The notes under the pieces: model-generated
What the model saw: only the letters and a program-made list of their open reading frames with translations
What the model was told of the DNA's origin: nothing
The model's database searches: none
From: Medicago truncatula
Lineage: Eukaryota > Streptophyta > Magnoliopsida > Fabales > Fabaceae
Assembly (NCBI RefSeq): GCF_003473485.1
Contig: NC_053043.1
Span: 13,650,001-13,714,000 of the forward strand
DNA length: 64,000 nt
Direction: 5' to 3'
In this document: piece after piece, positions 14,875-26,550 of the stretch
Layout: every line of letters begins with the position of its first letter
Numbering within the stretch: position 1 is the stretch's first letter
Made by a program: the position numbers and the translations under genes

Positions 14875-15900
14875 GACGATAACAACAACAATCAAACATT
14901 ATCCCATTAAGTGGGTTTGACTACACGGATTGAAGTAAGTCATATTGTTCTATCATAAACCATATTTAAATTCAACTTCTTAATCTATAAACTTTTTTCT
15001 GATAGTTTCTCTTATAGTTCTTCTAGGTCTTCCTATACCTCTTGAAATATGACTATCCTCTATTTGATCTACTCTTCTTACTATAATATCTACATGTTTT
15101 CTCTATACATGTCCAAACCACCTAAACTATTTTCCACAATATTTATACTATAGGTGCTACCCCAACTATCCCTACAATGTTGCCATTTCTAATCTTATCC
15201 CATCTAATATCACCACACATCCAACACAACATCCCCATCTCCACACACTTACTTTATTCTCTTGTTGGTTCTTAACCGCCAATACTTTGTTCCATAAAAC
15301 ATCTTTGTACCGGCAATTGTCTGGTATTTTTTCATTTAAACTTAAACGGTACGTTTGTATAACAAAAAACACATGAGGCTCTTCTACATTTCAACAATCC
15401 AACTTGAATACAATGCATTACATCTGATTTTTTTTTTTTGAAGGAATTACATCTGATTTTATTTCTCCATTATTTTGTACTATGAACCCAAGTATTTTTT
15501 TGTTGAATGAATGAACCCAAGATATCTAAACTGTGTAACTTCTATGATATGATCTTCAACTTTCACCTCTAAGTTTGAACTACTTCGTCTTTTGTTGAAG
15601 TTACATTACACATACCATGTCTTGCTTCTACTCAAACAAAAGTCTTACGGTTCTAAGACTTGACTCCAGGTCTCCTACATCCCATTCAATTCCTACCTTG
15701 ACTCTCAAATTAAGACTACATCATCCACAAAACTCATACATCTTTGTGTTTTATTCCTAGCTATTAGATGTGTTTTATAAGTACATCCAAAACTAATGTA
15801 AAAAGATACGAGATTAAGGTTGACCCTTGGTCCAATCCTTGTAATGAAAAGTACATTGATAGGGATTAGGGTCGACCCTTGGTCCAATCCTTGTTATGAA
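14875..15900 (-). pseudogene. LINE (L1-type) reverse transcriptase C-terminal fragment
   Basis: Read on the minus strand, 15900 to 14875 gives the plant LINE RT order: a QGSTL-like block (about 15885), the CMSFVDDVVLI catalytic-loop motif (FADD-type, here FVDD; about 15710-15735), an SKTEYMECNFS-like stretch (15600-15640), FKYLGS-like remnants (15490-15530), then the distal GVAPIV, LRWFG, VRRVDQIEDS and GRPRRTIRETI blocks at 15180-15000. The 3' part ends in the TCCCATTAAGTGGGTTTGA region (14900) typical of these elements. Stops and frameshifts occur throughout. It is dead and 5'-truncated. Confidence 0.8.
15417..15460. mobile_element. Micro-insertion with 14-bp target duplication
   Basis: ATTACATCTGATTT at 15417-15430 recurs at 15446-15459. 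Between lies an insert of about 15 nt, T9 then GAAGGA. Reverse-complemented it is TCCTTC followed by an A run. Confidence 0.75.
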
Positions 15901-15959
15901 AAAAAAATCATTGATAATAGTTCCAATAGACAAATCCTAAAACCCCCGAAGTAATTTAG

Positions 15960-16230
15960 ACTTCAAGAACATTTTTGGGTCCAAAAAGATGTCTAAAAGA
16001 CTTCATAAATTTTATAAATAAGATAAGATATGTGAATTATAAAGAACCAGCAAAAAATTAGAAAGGAAATGCGGATCAACTTTTTCGGCTTCAAAAAATT
16101 ATCTAAGAGACTTAAGACCTTTTATAAATGAGATATAAATAAACAGCAAAAAATTAGGAAGGAAAAGTGCAACAGCATTTTTTGCTCCAAAAAGTTGTCC
16201 AAAAGACTTAAGACCTTTTATAAATAAGAT
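15960..16230. repeat. Degenerate tandem repeat, about 3 units
   Basis: Three imperfect copies, spaced about 100-115 bp, share TTTTTGGGTCCAAAAA-like, GTCTAAAAGACTTAAGA and CCTTTTATAAATAAGAT segments (starting near 15970, 16080 and 16170), with AGCAAAAAATTAGGAAGGAAA between them. No coding content. Confidence 0.6.
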
Positions 16231-16914
16231 TATTATACAACTCAAACAAAAACTATTTTATTAAATATGTAAATGTATGTACACACTAATATGACTCTAA
16301 ATGGTTTGATATGCTTATACTCATCGGCTTCAGTCATGTAGAAATAAACATTGTCGTTTTACACGACCAAAATAAAAATAATTTTTAAATATGTTACTTA
16401 CAACCGTCTTAAAACGGTGCTCTTAACTTGGTTGTTGGTCCTGATAGTTAACAAGTGAATTATTAAATCCGTAAAAAAAAGCCAGAACGAGGCCTTTATG
16501 CTTGTCAAAAAACCAACTTATATCATATTTGTTACATCGGGTCAGTAACTAGTTAACAATTCATTAATATTTTATTTGTAAAAGAAAAAAAAAAAAAACT
16601 CTTTTAACATTTTTTAGATTTAAAAAAGAAACTCTATATTTACTAACGAAAAGATGGACACTTACGTACACGTCTTTCCGCTCTTTTTATTGCGCTAACG
16701 TTTGAAAATTATAATATACATTTTTTTTTATGAAATTTTGATTCTGCTTAAAACTAAAAATTTAAATGCTTGATGCTTTCACGTTATAACAAACCAAACA
16801 AATTATGATTATCTAATTCATTGACATCAACAATATAACAAAAGGATATAATCTAAATTCTTTTTTTTAATGACATCAACAACGATCTTTATTATAGAAA
16901 AAATTGTTTAAGGG
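16231..16914. other. Intergenic, nothing recognised
   Basis: AT-rich spacer between the degenerate tandem repeat and the Helitron-like composite. No gene or transposon signature seen. Confidence 0.5.
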
Positions 16915-17414
16915 TATATTATATATAAAGAAAACTGCCCCTTTCAGCACACTTTTGGTTGAACTTTTTTTCTTCCAAAAATACCCTTAATTTTCAATTT
17001 TAATTTTAAATACAAATAACACATGTAACAAATAGATAAGAATAAATTTAATTTAAGGAGAAAACTTACACGCAATTCCTTATGAATTGTTCTTACTGTT
17101 AGCTAATTATAAAATAACATGTGGATTACTAATCCATGTAACTAATCGTCTCCATTAACCCTCTTTTACCTCCGTTAATCATAGATCAAACTCACAAAAA
17201 ATTAGCACAAATAAAAACTCATGTTACTTTTTTATCAGCCGATTTTACGTTGTACATCTGTGTTGTTCCCCTCAATACAACCGACAAAGATTGCCAAGTA
17301 TTTTCATATCCCTTCCACAAAAAATAGTATTTCCATATTATTTTATTACTTCCACAAAAAACAGTATTTCCATATTATTTTATTAAGTTATTCTTCCATA
17401 GCCTTTGATCAATT

Positions 17415-17690
17415 GTAACAAACGTGAGCAAAAAATAATGGTAAAGATTGGACTTTAAATCCAATAAAATAAATTAGTAACAAACGTGAGCAAAAAATCA
17501 TGTTAAATATTGGATTTTAAATCCTCTAAAAAAAGATTCGTAACAAACGTAAGCAAAAATAATATAATGTTTTTTTTAAAAGAATAAAATAATATAATAT
17601 TAAAGATTGAACTTTAAATACTCTAAAAAAAAGATTAGTAACAAACGTGAGCAAAAAATAATGTTAAAGATTGGACTTTAAATCCTTTCA
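17415..17690 (+). repeat. Minisatellite array, forward orientation (4 units)
   Basis: Units begin GTAACAAACGTGAGCAAAAA and continue with AATGTTAAAGATTGGACTTTAAATCCTCTAAAAAAAGATTA (split here for reading), starting near 17415, 17476, 17539 and 17638. Confidence 0.85.
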
Positions 17691-17783
17691 TGTTACAACT
17701 AATCAAAGTCGATTAATTTTATGGATTATATTTGACTTTACTGGTTTATAAGTGATTATAATTCAAATTGTTTATGATTAATT

Positions 17784-18310
17784 TTAAGGATTATTAGCCC
17801 ACACATTTTGTACCAAATGTAGGACCTTGGTATTAGCCCACAAATAAGACCTAATAATACATACATATATCATTTGTAACTTACTGCCTTTTTGAATAAC
17901 TAGAAGTACTGAACGAAAATCTCCACCCATGATCATAACTTTTCCACAAAATGAAGCATCACAGTCTAAAATATCTTTTAGTGTTCGATCTAATGCTTCT
18001 AAATCGTATATGTTTGTCATTGGGGCTTCATCCCAAATTATGGCAGCTACTACTCTAATAAGCTCTGCAAGATTTTTTTTGCTTTTTTATATTGCAGATA
18101 GAATTTGGTTGTACATCAAAAGATAAATTAAATCGGGAGTGTGCAATTCTATCACCCAGTAATAATGTTGTAGCTATACCAGATGACACGGTTTCTATGC
18201 CAATTTTTCCTCTATTTCTCAAAGTTGCCATTAATGCTCGATAAATGAATGTTTTGCCTGTTCTGCCTGGACCATTAACGAAAAATACTTGACTCTGTTT
18301 ACGATCAATA
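17784..18310 (-). pseudogene. PIF1-family helicase fragment (Helitron Hel domain), frameshifted
   Basis: On the minus strand, from about 18310 down, the translation shows QVFFVNGPGRTGKTFIYRAL, the Walker A motif (normally GPGGTGKT, here Gly to Arg at the fourth position), then TVSSGIATTLLLG, RIAHSRFNL, and QPNSICNI. After a frame change near 18060 comes RVVAAIIWDEAPM (Walker B, DEAP) and DLEALDRTLKDIL, then GKVMIMGGDFRSVLLVI (helicase motif III region, normally GGDFRQ). It ends about 17800. Only the N-terminal third of the helicase remains, and both the frameshift and the altered Walker A show it is a pseudogene. Such PIF1 copies in plants normally derive from Helitron RepHel proteins. Confidence 0.85.
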
Positions 18311-18324
18311 AAATTCATAACGTC

Positions 18325-18815
18325 AGAGGATTTAAAGTCAATCTTTAACATTATTTTTTTCTCGCGTTTGTTACTAATTGTTTTAGAGGATTTAAAGTTC
18401 AATCTTTAACAGTATTTTTTGCTCACGTTTATTACTAATTTTTTTTATAGGATTTAAAGTCCAATCTTTAACAATATTTTTTGCTCACGTTTGTTACTAA
18501 TCTTTTTTTTTTTTAAGGATTTAAAGTCCAATCTCTAACAAAAACTTTTGTTCACGTTTGTTACTATTTTTTTTTAAAGAAAGTCAAATCTTTAACAATA
18601 TTTTTTACTCACGTTTGTTACTAATCTTTCTTTTAGAGGATTTAAAGTCCCATCTTTAACAATATTTTTGCTCATGTTTGTTACTAATCTCTTTTTTAGA
18701 GGATTGAAAATCCAATCTTTAACAATATTTTTTGCTCATGTTTGTTACTAATATTTTTTAAGAGGATTTTTTAAAGTCCAATCTTTATTAAAATTATTTT
18801 TTCTCACGTTTGTTA
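18325..18815 (-). repeat. Minisatellite array, reverse orientation (8 units)
   Basis: Reverse-complement copies of the unit at 17415-17690: GGATTTAAAGTCCAATCTTT then AACAATATTTTTTGCTCACGTTTGTTACTAAT, with the CTCACGTTTGTTACTAAT core near 18361, 18421, 18483, 18550, 18608, 18671, 18734 and 18803. Confidence 0.88.
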
Positions 18816-18955
18816 TAATTATTTTAATATTTAAATTAAATTTATTCTTATCTATTTGTTACATGTGTTATTTGTATTTAAAATTAAGGCTATTTTTGAA
18901 AAGAAAAATGCAACCCAAAAATGCTGAAAAAGATAATTTTCTTTATAGATATAGA

Positions 18956-20660
18956 TTAAGTCGATTGTTTTTAAGTTAGGCGCGAAATCAAGTTATCTTG
19001 TTATCTTGTTATTTTTAACCAACTTAAAAAGGTAAAACTTCGTTAGTAGCATGATGACTCCTGTTTTAACAAATAGGTTTTTATTTGCTTATAAGTTAAG
19101 GCCAAGTTATTTTGTCGCTCAAAAAATAGGTTGATAAATTACATCCAACAACCTCTAAAAAAAAAGATACACCAAACAAATTTTCAACTCACATAGAAAT
19201 CCAACTCTCTCATTTGTGTTGGTGTCCATAGGTTTCTCATACAAGAACAACAAAAACATATGAAAAAAAGATACTTCTACTTTCTAAGAGAAAAATTAAA
19301 AAGAGATCTCCTTCAGGATGTGGAGCTACATGACAAATCAATTCAAATTTCTAATTAATTACGTAAGTGAAAATTTAAGAGATTTCTAAAGATGTGAATG
19401 GATGTATTATAAAGAGAGGTGAGATCATTAATGCACACTTTATCATATCGATCATGAATGGAAGTCCTTTTCATGGTAAATGTTAATAGCTCTGGAGATT
19501 GCTCAAAGAGAAGTATACAATTATCTTTGGCTGGAAACTGATTCTGAACTAGTTTTTTTGACACTCAAGTCTTCTGCAAATGTTCCTTGGAACCTAAGAA
19601 CAAGATGGCATAACTGTTTAGCTTTTGTTAAAAACATTCACTTTATGGTTTAGCAAACCTAAGTCTTAGGAATGCCTTCTTTCTTTTTATTTCAATCTAT
19701 CGGTAGTCTAGTTCCTTCTTAGGCTTACCTTTGTTTTTATTTTTAATTTTTAAGTGACATTAAATTCAAATTTAAATTAATTTGGTACCAGGTGAGAGTC
19801 TTGCTATTTAAAAATTGTGAGGGATTGGATTGTCGACTCTTATAATTTAGATGATCAAAACAAAATTGACGATTTACTTTACTTTCTTCTATTTATAAGT
19901 CTTATGTGTGTTTTTAGAGAACATGTTAAAGATTTCAATAATAACAAAAATTTATTGAGAAACATTAATGTTTAACCTCTTCAAAAATTATTTGGCAAAA
20001 TTTTTATCATCAATGTTAGTATTTCTCTTTGTTTAAATTCAAATATTTATACTAAAGTAAAAGGAACCCACAAAACCTTGAGAGGATCTACATAAAATTT
20101 AACAAAGAAAAGAATCAGGGCAGTGCCTTGAGTTTTATAGGCCTCAGGCATAATACGAGAAAAGGGCCTTTTAATATTACATGATAAATTTTTTTAGCTC
20201 ATTGTTGTGATTTTATCAGATCTTCATTTCGTTTTTTTCCCACTTTTTACTAGCAAAAATACAAAAAAAGTAATAATTAGTGGGCCACATGTTCCTAAAT
20301 GCGTCTCACATCAGTTTCATGATCATGAATGTGTCTCGCATGATTTTGCATTATCAAATTTAATTTTGCAATCCTTTTAATCAATTTAAAAAAGATGAAA
20401 TTACTATAATCATATAATTAAATTTTTTGGATCCTTTAAATGACAAGATTAATATTAATTTGCTTAGTAGGTTCATTTTCAACTAAAATATAATTTGTTT
20501 TGTTATAAAATTATCCCATTTTCTTGGATAATAAATATGACCAATATTTTTAATATTAGCGAGGCACATTATTAAGAGTAAAAGGCCCAAAAAAATATCA
20601 CCAATTTTTCGATAATAAATTTTTTGGCACATTATTAAAAACAACCAGAGTCTTTTATAG
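18956..20660. other. Intergenic, unrecognised
   Basis: No gene seen. A GGGCAGTGCCTTGAG...GGCCTCAGGC stretch (20117-20150) and a GGCCTTAGGCC...GCCTAGG stretch (20820-20855) could be decayed ends of a class II element, but I cannot prove pairing or a target duplication. Confidence 0.45.
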
Positions 20661-20786
20661 GGAGGGTGTATATAGAAATATTTGTATATACGGGGTGTAT
20701 ATAGAAAATTTCAACAAAAGGGGCTTTAAGTTAAATTTCCTATATGCACCCCTAAAATATCAAATGTATTTCTATACACACCCTTC
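20661..20786. mobile_element. Short foldback MITE
   Basis: About 126 bp with imperfect inverted ends: GGAGGGTGTATATAGAAATA at the left and the reverse complement of TATTTCTATACACACCCTTC at the right. An internal GGGTGTATATAGAAA repeat occurs at 20693. Confidence 0.6.
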
Positions 20787-21108
20787 ATCATAAATTTTTT
20801 TAGGGCTCCCTACCGCCATGGCCTTAGGCCGTCGCATCCCGTCTATGCCTAGGTTTGGCCTGAAAATAATGTATAGCTTGATAAGTAAGAATCAAATTCA
20901 GCATCTCAAGATATACAATCTCACACATAATGTTTCAAATGCTTATATAAATAATGTATCAAATAGTGATCAACTGCCTCCCAAGCATGAAAAATGCCAG
21001 ACCACCAAGTATGATGGAAAATAGAATACTTCCTCCGTTTTAAAATATATGTTGCATTTTTCAATGTGCACTATTCATATGACTTACTTTGACCATACTT
21101 TTTAACTA

Positions 21109-21397
21109 CTACCTCCGTCCCTAAATATAAGACCCTTTTGAAATTTTTTTGTTTCTTATTATAAGACTTTGTTATTTCCAAGTGCATTAATTAATTTTTC
21201 ACCATCATACCCCTATTTATTTTGGATATTTTTCTTCAATCAACATTAAATACTATATTGAAAACATAAATTAACTCTATCTCTTAAGAATAAAATTGTA
21301 AAACCAATAGTAATTACCAACAGATTTATTATCACTATCAATTTTCTTAATTCCCGTTATTTTTTCTAAAGGGCCCTATAATTAGGGACGGAGGTAG
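21109..21397. mobile_element. Inner Stowaway MITE, nested
   Basis: A 289-bp element with inverted ends CTACCTCCGTCCCTAAATAT / complement of CTACCTCCGTCCCTAATTAT and TA duplications at 21107-21108 and 21398-21399. It sits wholly inside the outer MITE, so it is the younger insertion. Confidence 0.9.
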
Positions 21398-21424
21398 TAA
21401 TATATAAATAAACACAAATATTAG

Positions 21425-21463
21425 CATGTAAGATATTTTTTTTTGTTACACATGTAAGATGTT
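21425..21463. mobile_element. Micro-insertion with 13-bp target duplication
   Basis: CATGTAAGATATT (21425-21437) recurs as CATGTAAGATGTT (21451-21463), separated by 13 nt of T7 plus GTTACA. Confidence 0.65.
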
Positions 21464-21609
21464 GTTTAATTTGTCTTGACAATTATTTTCATAATATGAA
21501 ATTTTAATAATTTTTTACTTTAGATAATTAAAGATATTAATGGTCAAAATTGTACATTGACATGTGTAATCTGGTTGATTGCGATATATATTTTGAAACG
21601 GAATGAGTA

Positions 21610-23373
21610 TTTCAATTCAAAAAACTACGGTAACAAAATACTTTTTTTTTTTGTTACAACATTAACGAAAGACCTCAATATTTATTTCCATAAATTAAAA
21701 ATAAAAAAAGAATTCGATATTTATGACACGTGAACTTCGTTTTTTAGGTATTTCAAATGTACATTTTCAAAATTCGTTATCTTATTTTCAAAACAAGTTA
21801 CTATTTGGATCCACACACATACTCTTGTTTTAAAGTTGTTATTTAAGTGACATTAAATGATTGAAACTCAACATCTTTATACAGAGATTTTACGATTTTT
21901 TTTATTTTAAAAATTCGGTATCCGATCCAATGACCCACTAATATGAGGGGATCAATCTCACCGTCCACTTGCGGGGCCCCGTTCTAAGTCAGAGCAAAAC
22001 TCTCCATAGATTTGCCCACTGAAATTGGCACCAGAGAGAAAACAGCACACTCCAAGATCTCAAATTAACCACTAAACCAACCCCAAAAATAATTAAATAT
22101 TATATATTATAAAAATAATTAAATAATATGTATACCGTTTTGTCTAAATGATATTTTTCAATGCTTTTAAAAAATATATTCTCAATGATTATGACCATGT
22201 AAGTATTTTTGGAGGACCGTATACCTCTTCAACCTATACGGTAATATTCTCCCATTTCATTGTACAATGGTGGCTATGATTGTTTGTGCTTTTCCCTTTT
22301 CTAACGAGTCAAGCCTTTTCTTGTGAGAATAAAGAGATCAAGGAACTATTTATATAAGTAGTTAAATGCTGATATCATGGGCCAGATCAAACATCTTGTA
22401 AAGGTCGTTGTTCTCTTCGTAGATAATAAACTTATCAAATAATATAAAATTTCAACAAATTTAATAGCACTCCAACTTTGTTAATTCATATGATTTAGTC
22501 AATGAGATATTTAGCTTTTTTTGAGGGAGAGATTTAGCTAACCCCATTGGATTTGCTATTTTTCTTTGTGTGCATTATAGCCTCTTTCTTTGGTTTAATA
22601 CTACAAGGTAAAAAAAAAAACTGAATAATACTCAAATTGATCATCAAAATTGTATGACCATACCAATATATTCCCCTCGCATTATACTTCAAAATAATCC
22701 CTAGAATTTTAATCAAATGTGTTCCTCGGTTAGTACATGCAAGGATTAGAATGACATTACGTTGGTAATTTAGAAATGAGTTTGACACTAAATGAATAAT
22801 TCCAATGATACATTTGATAAGAGATCAAGATATAGGGACAAATTTGATAATATTTGCAATTCCAATGACCATTATGAATTAATGATAATGTGAGAGACTA
22901 ATTAAGTTGATGTAACCCTACAATTTTAAAGGCTAATTTGAATATTTACCTAAGTAAAGGGTTCATAAGGGTTTTTTCTTTAAAGACAAAAATATATATT
23001 GAGATAAAGATGGAACATCCAAATAGTACAAAGGGTTCATAAGGGTGAGTGATAGCTTGTGATGTAATTCAAACTTCATACAAAACATATGGTAGGTAGA
23101 GCACTAATATCACAATTAAAATGTTTGTACCAATAGCCGCCCAGGGTGTTGTATAAGTTTGATTAATACTAATTATTTGGAAATATGAAATTAAAAACTC
23201 ATCCATCAGCCACAAATATTGAACATCTTCAAATAATAAAATAGTTCCCATTCTTAACTACCAAAGAAATATCCATTTTCTATAGCCGCAAAAACCTAAA
23301 ATATTTTCAGTCTCTATCAAAAGGGATCATTCCTACGAAACCTACTTCATATGTAGAACCATAGGAATATAGC
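21610..23373. other. Intergenic; one micro-insertion, otherwise nothing recognised
   Basis: A stretch at 21920-22040 (GGTATCCGATCC, GGGGATCAATCTCACCG) resembles a common dispersed legume repeat. At 22504-22539, GAGATATTTAGCT and GAGAGATTTAGCT flank the 10-nt insert TTTTTGAGGG. No coding evidence. Confidence 0.5.
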
Positions 23374-23380
23374 TATAAAA
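23374..23380 (+). promoter_or_regulatory. Probable TATA box of the PR-10 gene
   Basis: TATAAAA, 109 bp upstream of the ATG at 23483. Confidence 0.55.
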
Positions 23381-23482
23381 TACCAAAGTGCTTTGCCACA
23401 AAATTCATTATTATCAAAACATTCACAAACTTTATTAATTAATTTTCTGTAATTTCTATAATATTTACATATATACCTCACC

Positions 23483-24359
23483 ATGGTAGTCTCAACCTTT
23501 ACAAATGATTATTCTTCCCCTATAGCTCCATCACGTATGTTCAAGGCTTTAATCACAGACTCTAGCAATTTGCTTCCAAAACTCTTACCTCAGTTCATAA
23601 AAGATGTCAACTTAATCCAAGGAAATGGAGAAGCTGGAACGATTGAACAAGTTAACTTTGCTGAAGGTTAGCAAAAAATAAAAACCATTTTAATAATAAT
23701 TTTTTTAAAAAAATTCAAAGAGAGATTTCTTTTTTTTTCTTTATGTAGGTTGAATAACTTCTTACTTATATGTTTCATTTTAGAGAGAAAAGTAGACTTA
23801 TATTTTTATTGAAAAGTGATTTCTTTTCTCTATGTTGTGAGAAATACTTAGACGCAACATCAAATAAAAAGTATTTAAGTACACACATGAATGATAAAAT
23901 TTAAAAAAGAAATAATTTACTCACATCACCTAATATCATTTTCTTTTAAATTTTATCAGTCATGTGTGTGTCCAAATAAATTTTATTTAGGGTTGGGTCT
24001 ATGCGCACCTATGTTACCTGAATAACAATTCTTACTTATATGTTCCATTTATCATTGCAGCTAGTCCTTTCAAATATCTAAAAAACAGGATTGATATGAT
24101 TGATAATGATAACTTGGTGTGCAACTACACTATGATTGAAGGAGATCCATTAGGTGACAAGCTTGAGTCAATTGCTTATGAGGTTAAGTTTGAGGCCATT
24201 GATGATGGAGGTTGTCTTTGTAAAATGACAAGCAAATACAATGCTATTGGGGATTTTGAAGTCAAAGAGGAAGAGATAAAGGAAGGAAGGGAAAACTCTA
24301 TTGGAATATGCAAAGTTGTGGAAGCATACTTGCTGGAGAATCCACAAGTCTATGTTTAG
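23483..24359 (+). CDS. PR-10 / Bet v 1-family protein, 160 aa, two exons
   Basis: Exon 1 is 23483-23666 and exon 2 is 24061-24359; the intron starts GTTAGC and ends TTGCAG. It falls in a Gly/Ala codon region at about residue 62, the conserved intron position of plant PR-10 genes. The joined frame is 483 nt. The protein starts MVVSTFTNDYSSPIAPSRMF, has the glycine-rich loop as GNGEAGTIEQ (residues about 47-56, normally GxGGxGT), then SPFKYLKNRID, DPLGDKLESI, and the C-terminal long helix ENSIGICKVVEAYLLENP. Family members are cytosolic, with a hydrophobic cavity that binds hormones, flavonoids or other ligands, and many are induced by pathogens or symbionts. The loop has Glu-Ala where most members have Gly-Pro or Gly-Gly, so nucleotide or ligand contacts may differ. 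Full length, no stops; likely functional. Confidence 0.93.
23860..23990. mobile_element. MITE-like inverted repeat in the PR-10 intron
   Basis: Arms of about 43 bp, CAAATAAAAAGTATTTAAGT..ACACACATGAATGATAAAATTT and its imperfect complement at 23946-23990, around a 40-bp loop. It lies wholly inside the intron. Target duplication not resolved. Confidence 0.6.
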
Positions 24360-24939
24360 TTTATTCTTATTCATTTTTTTTGACAAATATATACAGTCAT
24401 CTTATTAAAAGATGAAATACAAATTTATTTAATTTTTGAAATATTAGTGTGAAGAGTCCACCCAAACATTGGGACACTTTGAATTTGTAAGTGTTGAAGT
24501 TCTTAATAAGTCCTTAGCCATCAAAAGGGCATTCTTTGTGATTTGGTAAAATATTTTTACTTGGTTATTTTATTTTATTTTAATATTTTGTCTGTACAAT
24601 ACTTTGCAAGAAACAAATGAAAAACTCTAATGTCACATTTTAGAATATATTACACATCATAACAATAATATATAATCATAATTGTAGCATGTAATGTTTT
24701 CGTGAATGAGTAATGCTATATCTCACGAAGGGATTTCTACGAAAACCATGAAATAGTAGTGCTCCGTATCAGTTTCTTTCTTTTTTTAATAACAAAAATA
24801 AAATTGAGTGTTTGGGAGAAAAAACATGGGTGGGTGTTGTGTTAGTCTTTGTTTTCCTAAAAATTAACTTTTCGTAATAACTTTTCGTAGACACCTATTG
24901 GGGATCAATGAAACACCTCACTAGCTCAATCAATAGTTT
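24360..24939. other. 3' flank of the PR-10 gene, nothing else recognised
   Basis: AT-rich; presumed 3' UTR then spacer. No other gene seen. Confidence 0.5.
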
Positions 24940-25335
24940 TCACTGAGAATGTTATTGATGTGTGGAAAGATCTTAAGAAACATCTTTTAAAGGCTGATTG
25001 AATTAGAGTATTAAAATTAAGATCTGATATTAACAATTTGAAGCAATGATATTCTTTTGTTGGTAAGCATTTCACTGTACTAAGTAAGAAAATGCAATAG
25101 AGTTTAGATTGCTAGATCAAGTCATGCAGTTTCTCACTGGATTATATGTCCACATTTTTCCATCACTTAGTTCATCACTACCATCGACCGGTTAGTTCGA
25201 TTGTCATTGTGGTCACTATCTTCTTTTGTTAATGGCATAGTATCATACTCGATATATACGTGTTGATGCTCTTTTTGTAGTAGGATAGGAACAAGCTATG
25301 TAATGAGAGACACTTGTATTACTTGATTATGGAGA
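24940..25335 (+). pseudogene. Ty1-copia gag fragment
   Basis: Plus-strand translation gives NVIDVWKDLKKHLLKADxIRVLKLRSDINNLKQ, then VGKHFTVLSKKMQ, matching the copia gag (UBN2/RT gag) domain order of W-x-DL, I..L...I..LKQ, V..YFT.LK. Stops interrupt the frame. Only about 80 codons are recognisable (24940-25180); the rest to 25335 is too decayed to assign. Confidence 0.6.
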
Positions 25336-26494
25336 TGGTGCAATAACACGTGGAGTTGTGTATTTAGCACCATTCCTTTGATTTCAACTAGAAGGAATGA
25401 CTAAAATCTTAACATTCCTTTTACCACCAAATCCTTTAGGAATGGTTGAATACAAGAGTATATAATTTATAAAGACATGTATAGATCAATTAAATAATTT
25501 TTATAAACATATAAATGCATTAATACAATGATACAATATTGTGCATAATATAACTTCACAAATAAAAAGCAAAAGGACAATAGTCACTTTTTCAACTAAA
25601 AAAAAAAGGAAACAAAAACCACGATATTTGAGACCAAACTTCCTCAATTTTTTAAGTGTTGATATCTTCGATTCCACCCCCCATCCTTTTGTACTTTTCC
25701 ATTTTGTTATTAATCTACTTAGGGCATCACAACTGCTTCTGCTTCCCATTTGCTTAAAAAATATATATTTTTGTTAATGTTCTCATCTAAAATATGAACT
25801 TCTATAATACCAGTTTGTTGTCTAATTATTTACTTACATGACTTGAAATATGTATCTATGCATGTTAGTATAATAAACAATTTTGACATAATGGTGACAA
25901 CATATGTTCCATTTAAAGTATTTGTTGATTAATTACTCGTACAATATGATGACTAGCTACTTGTTGTAATGCATCTCTTATTGTTCAATCAATCTTCATT
26001 GGTAATTTTTTTAGCCAATTTCAAGGATATAATTTCATAAGGGATCATACTTGCCAAAGGATGTGACTAATAGTAAATTGACTAATCATCAGTCTATCAT
26101 GAAAACAACAACAACATTAATAAAAACCCTTTCAAAAATAAATTATAATATTTAATTGACTCATCCCATATATATTCTGACACGAAAAAAAAGAAATAAA
26201 AATAATAAAAACCCTTTCATGAAAAAATAAGTCGTAATAATCATAAAATGTCATGAAAAAAGAATTAATTACTCAAATAACTAATGATATTTTTATATGA
26301 GATCCATACTAAAACCAAGTAATCAATTCATTGATTTAGACTAGATATCCTTAAGAGACATTTAATAATTATTCTAATTTTCAAAAGGTATCTTGCAATT
26401 TCATACTAAGTGCTACATTTTTTTGTTTTGTTGAAACAAGTGTCAAAAAGTAGTTAACTTTAGCGAATAGAGCACAAGACTCTTTATACTCCAT
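25336..26494. other. Intergenic upstream of the NCR gene
   Basis: No gene recognised. This interval should contain the NCR promoter; I did not find a motif I would defend beyond the TATA box. Confidence 0.5.
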
Positions 26495-26502
26495 TATATA
26501 AA
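26495..26502 (+). promoter_or_regulatory. Probable TATA box of the NCR gene
   Basis: TATATAAA, 49 bp upstream of the ATG at 26551 and 37 bp upstream of the in-frame ATG at 26539. Confidence 0.5.
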
Positions 26503-26550
26503 GTAATAGAGTTTTTTTTCTTTTTTTGTTACATGCACATGAAAATAAAA

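Larger units (their letters stand above)
16915..18955 (-). mobile_element. Helitron-like composite with terminal inverted repeats and opposed minisatellites
   Basis: A 2-kb structure that is roughly mirror-symmetric. The outer segments (about 16915-17065 and 18830-18955) are reverse complements, sharing TATAAAGAAAA, TTTCAGCA and a long ATAACACATGTAACAAATAGATAAGAATAAATTTAATTTAA tract (identical blocks under 20 bp are separated by small changes). Inside lie tandem arrays of a 61-65-bp unit in opposite orientations (17415-17690 and 18325-18815). The centre holds a PIF1-type helicase fragment on the minus strand. The right end read on the minus strand begins TCTATATC after an A, as a Helitron 5' end would. 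Helentron-type elements are known to have inverted termini and internal minisatellites, so that class is my best inference. No Rep domain is present; it is non-autonomous. Confidence 0.6.
21029..21607. mobile_element. Outer Stowaway-like MITE with TA target duplication, split by a second MITE
   Basis: Begins CTTCCTCCGTTTTAAAATAT and ends with the complement of CTCATTCCGTTTCAAAATAT. TA dinucleotides at 21027-21028 and 21608-21609 form the target duplication typical of Tc1/mariner (Stowaway) MITEs. It is interrupted by the MITE at 21109-21397 and also carries a micro-insertion at 21425-21463. Confidence 0.85.

Noticed and set aside
20117..20860. Possible hAT-type element between GGGCAGTGCC and GGCCTAAGGC-like motifs
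   Set aside because: The inverted match is short and no 8-bp duplication could be found.
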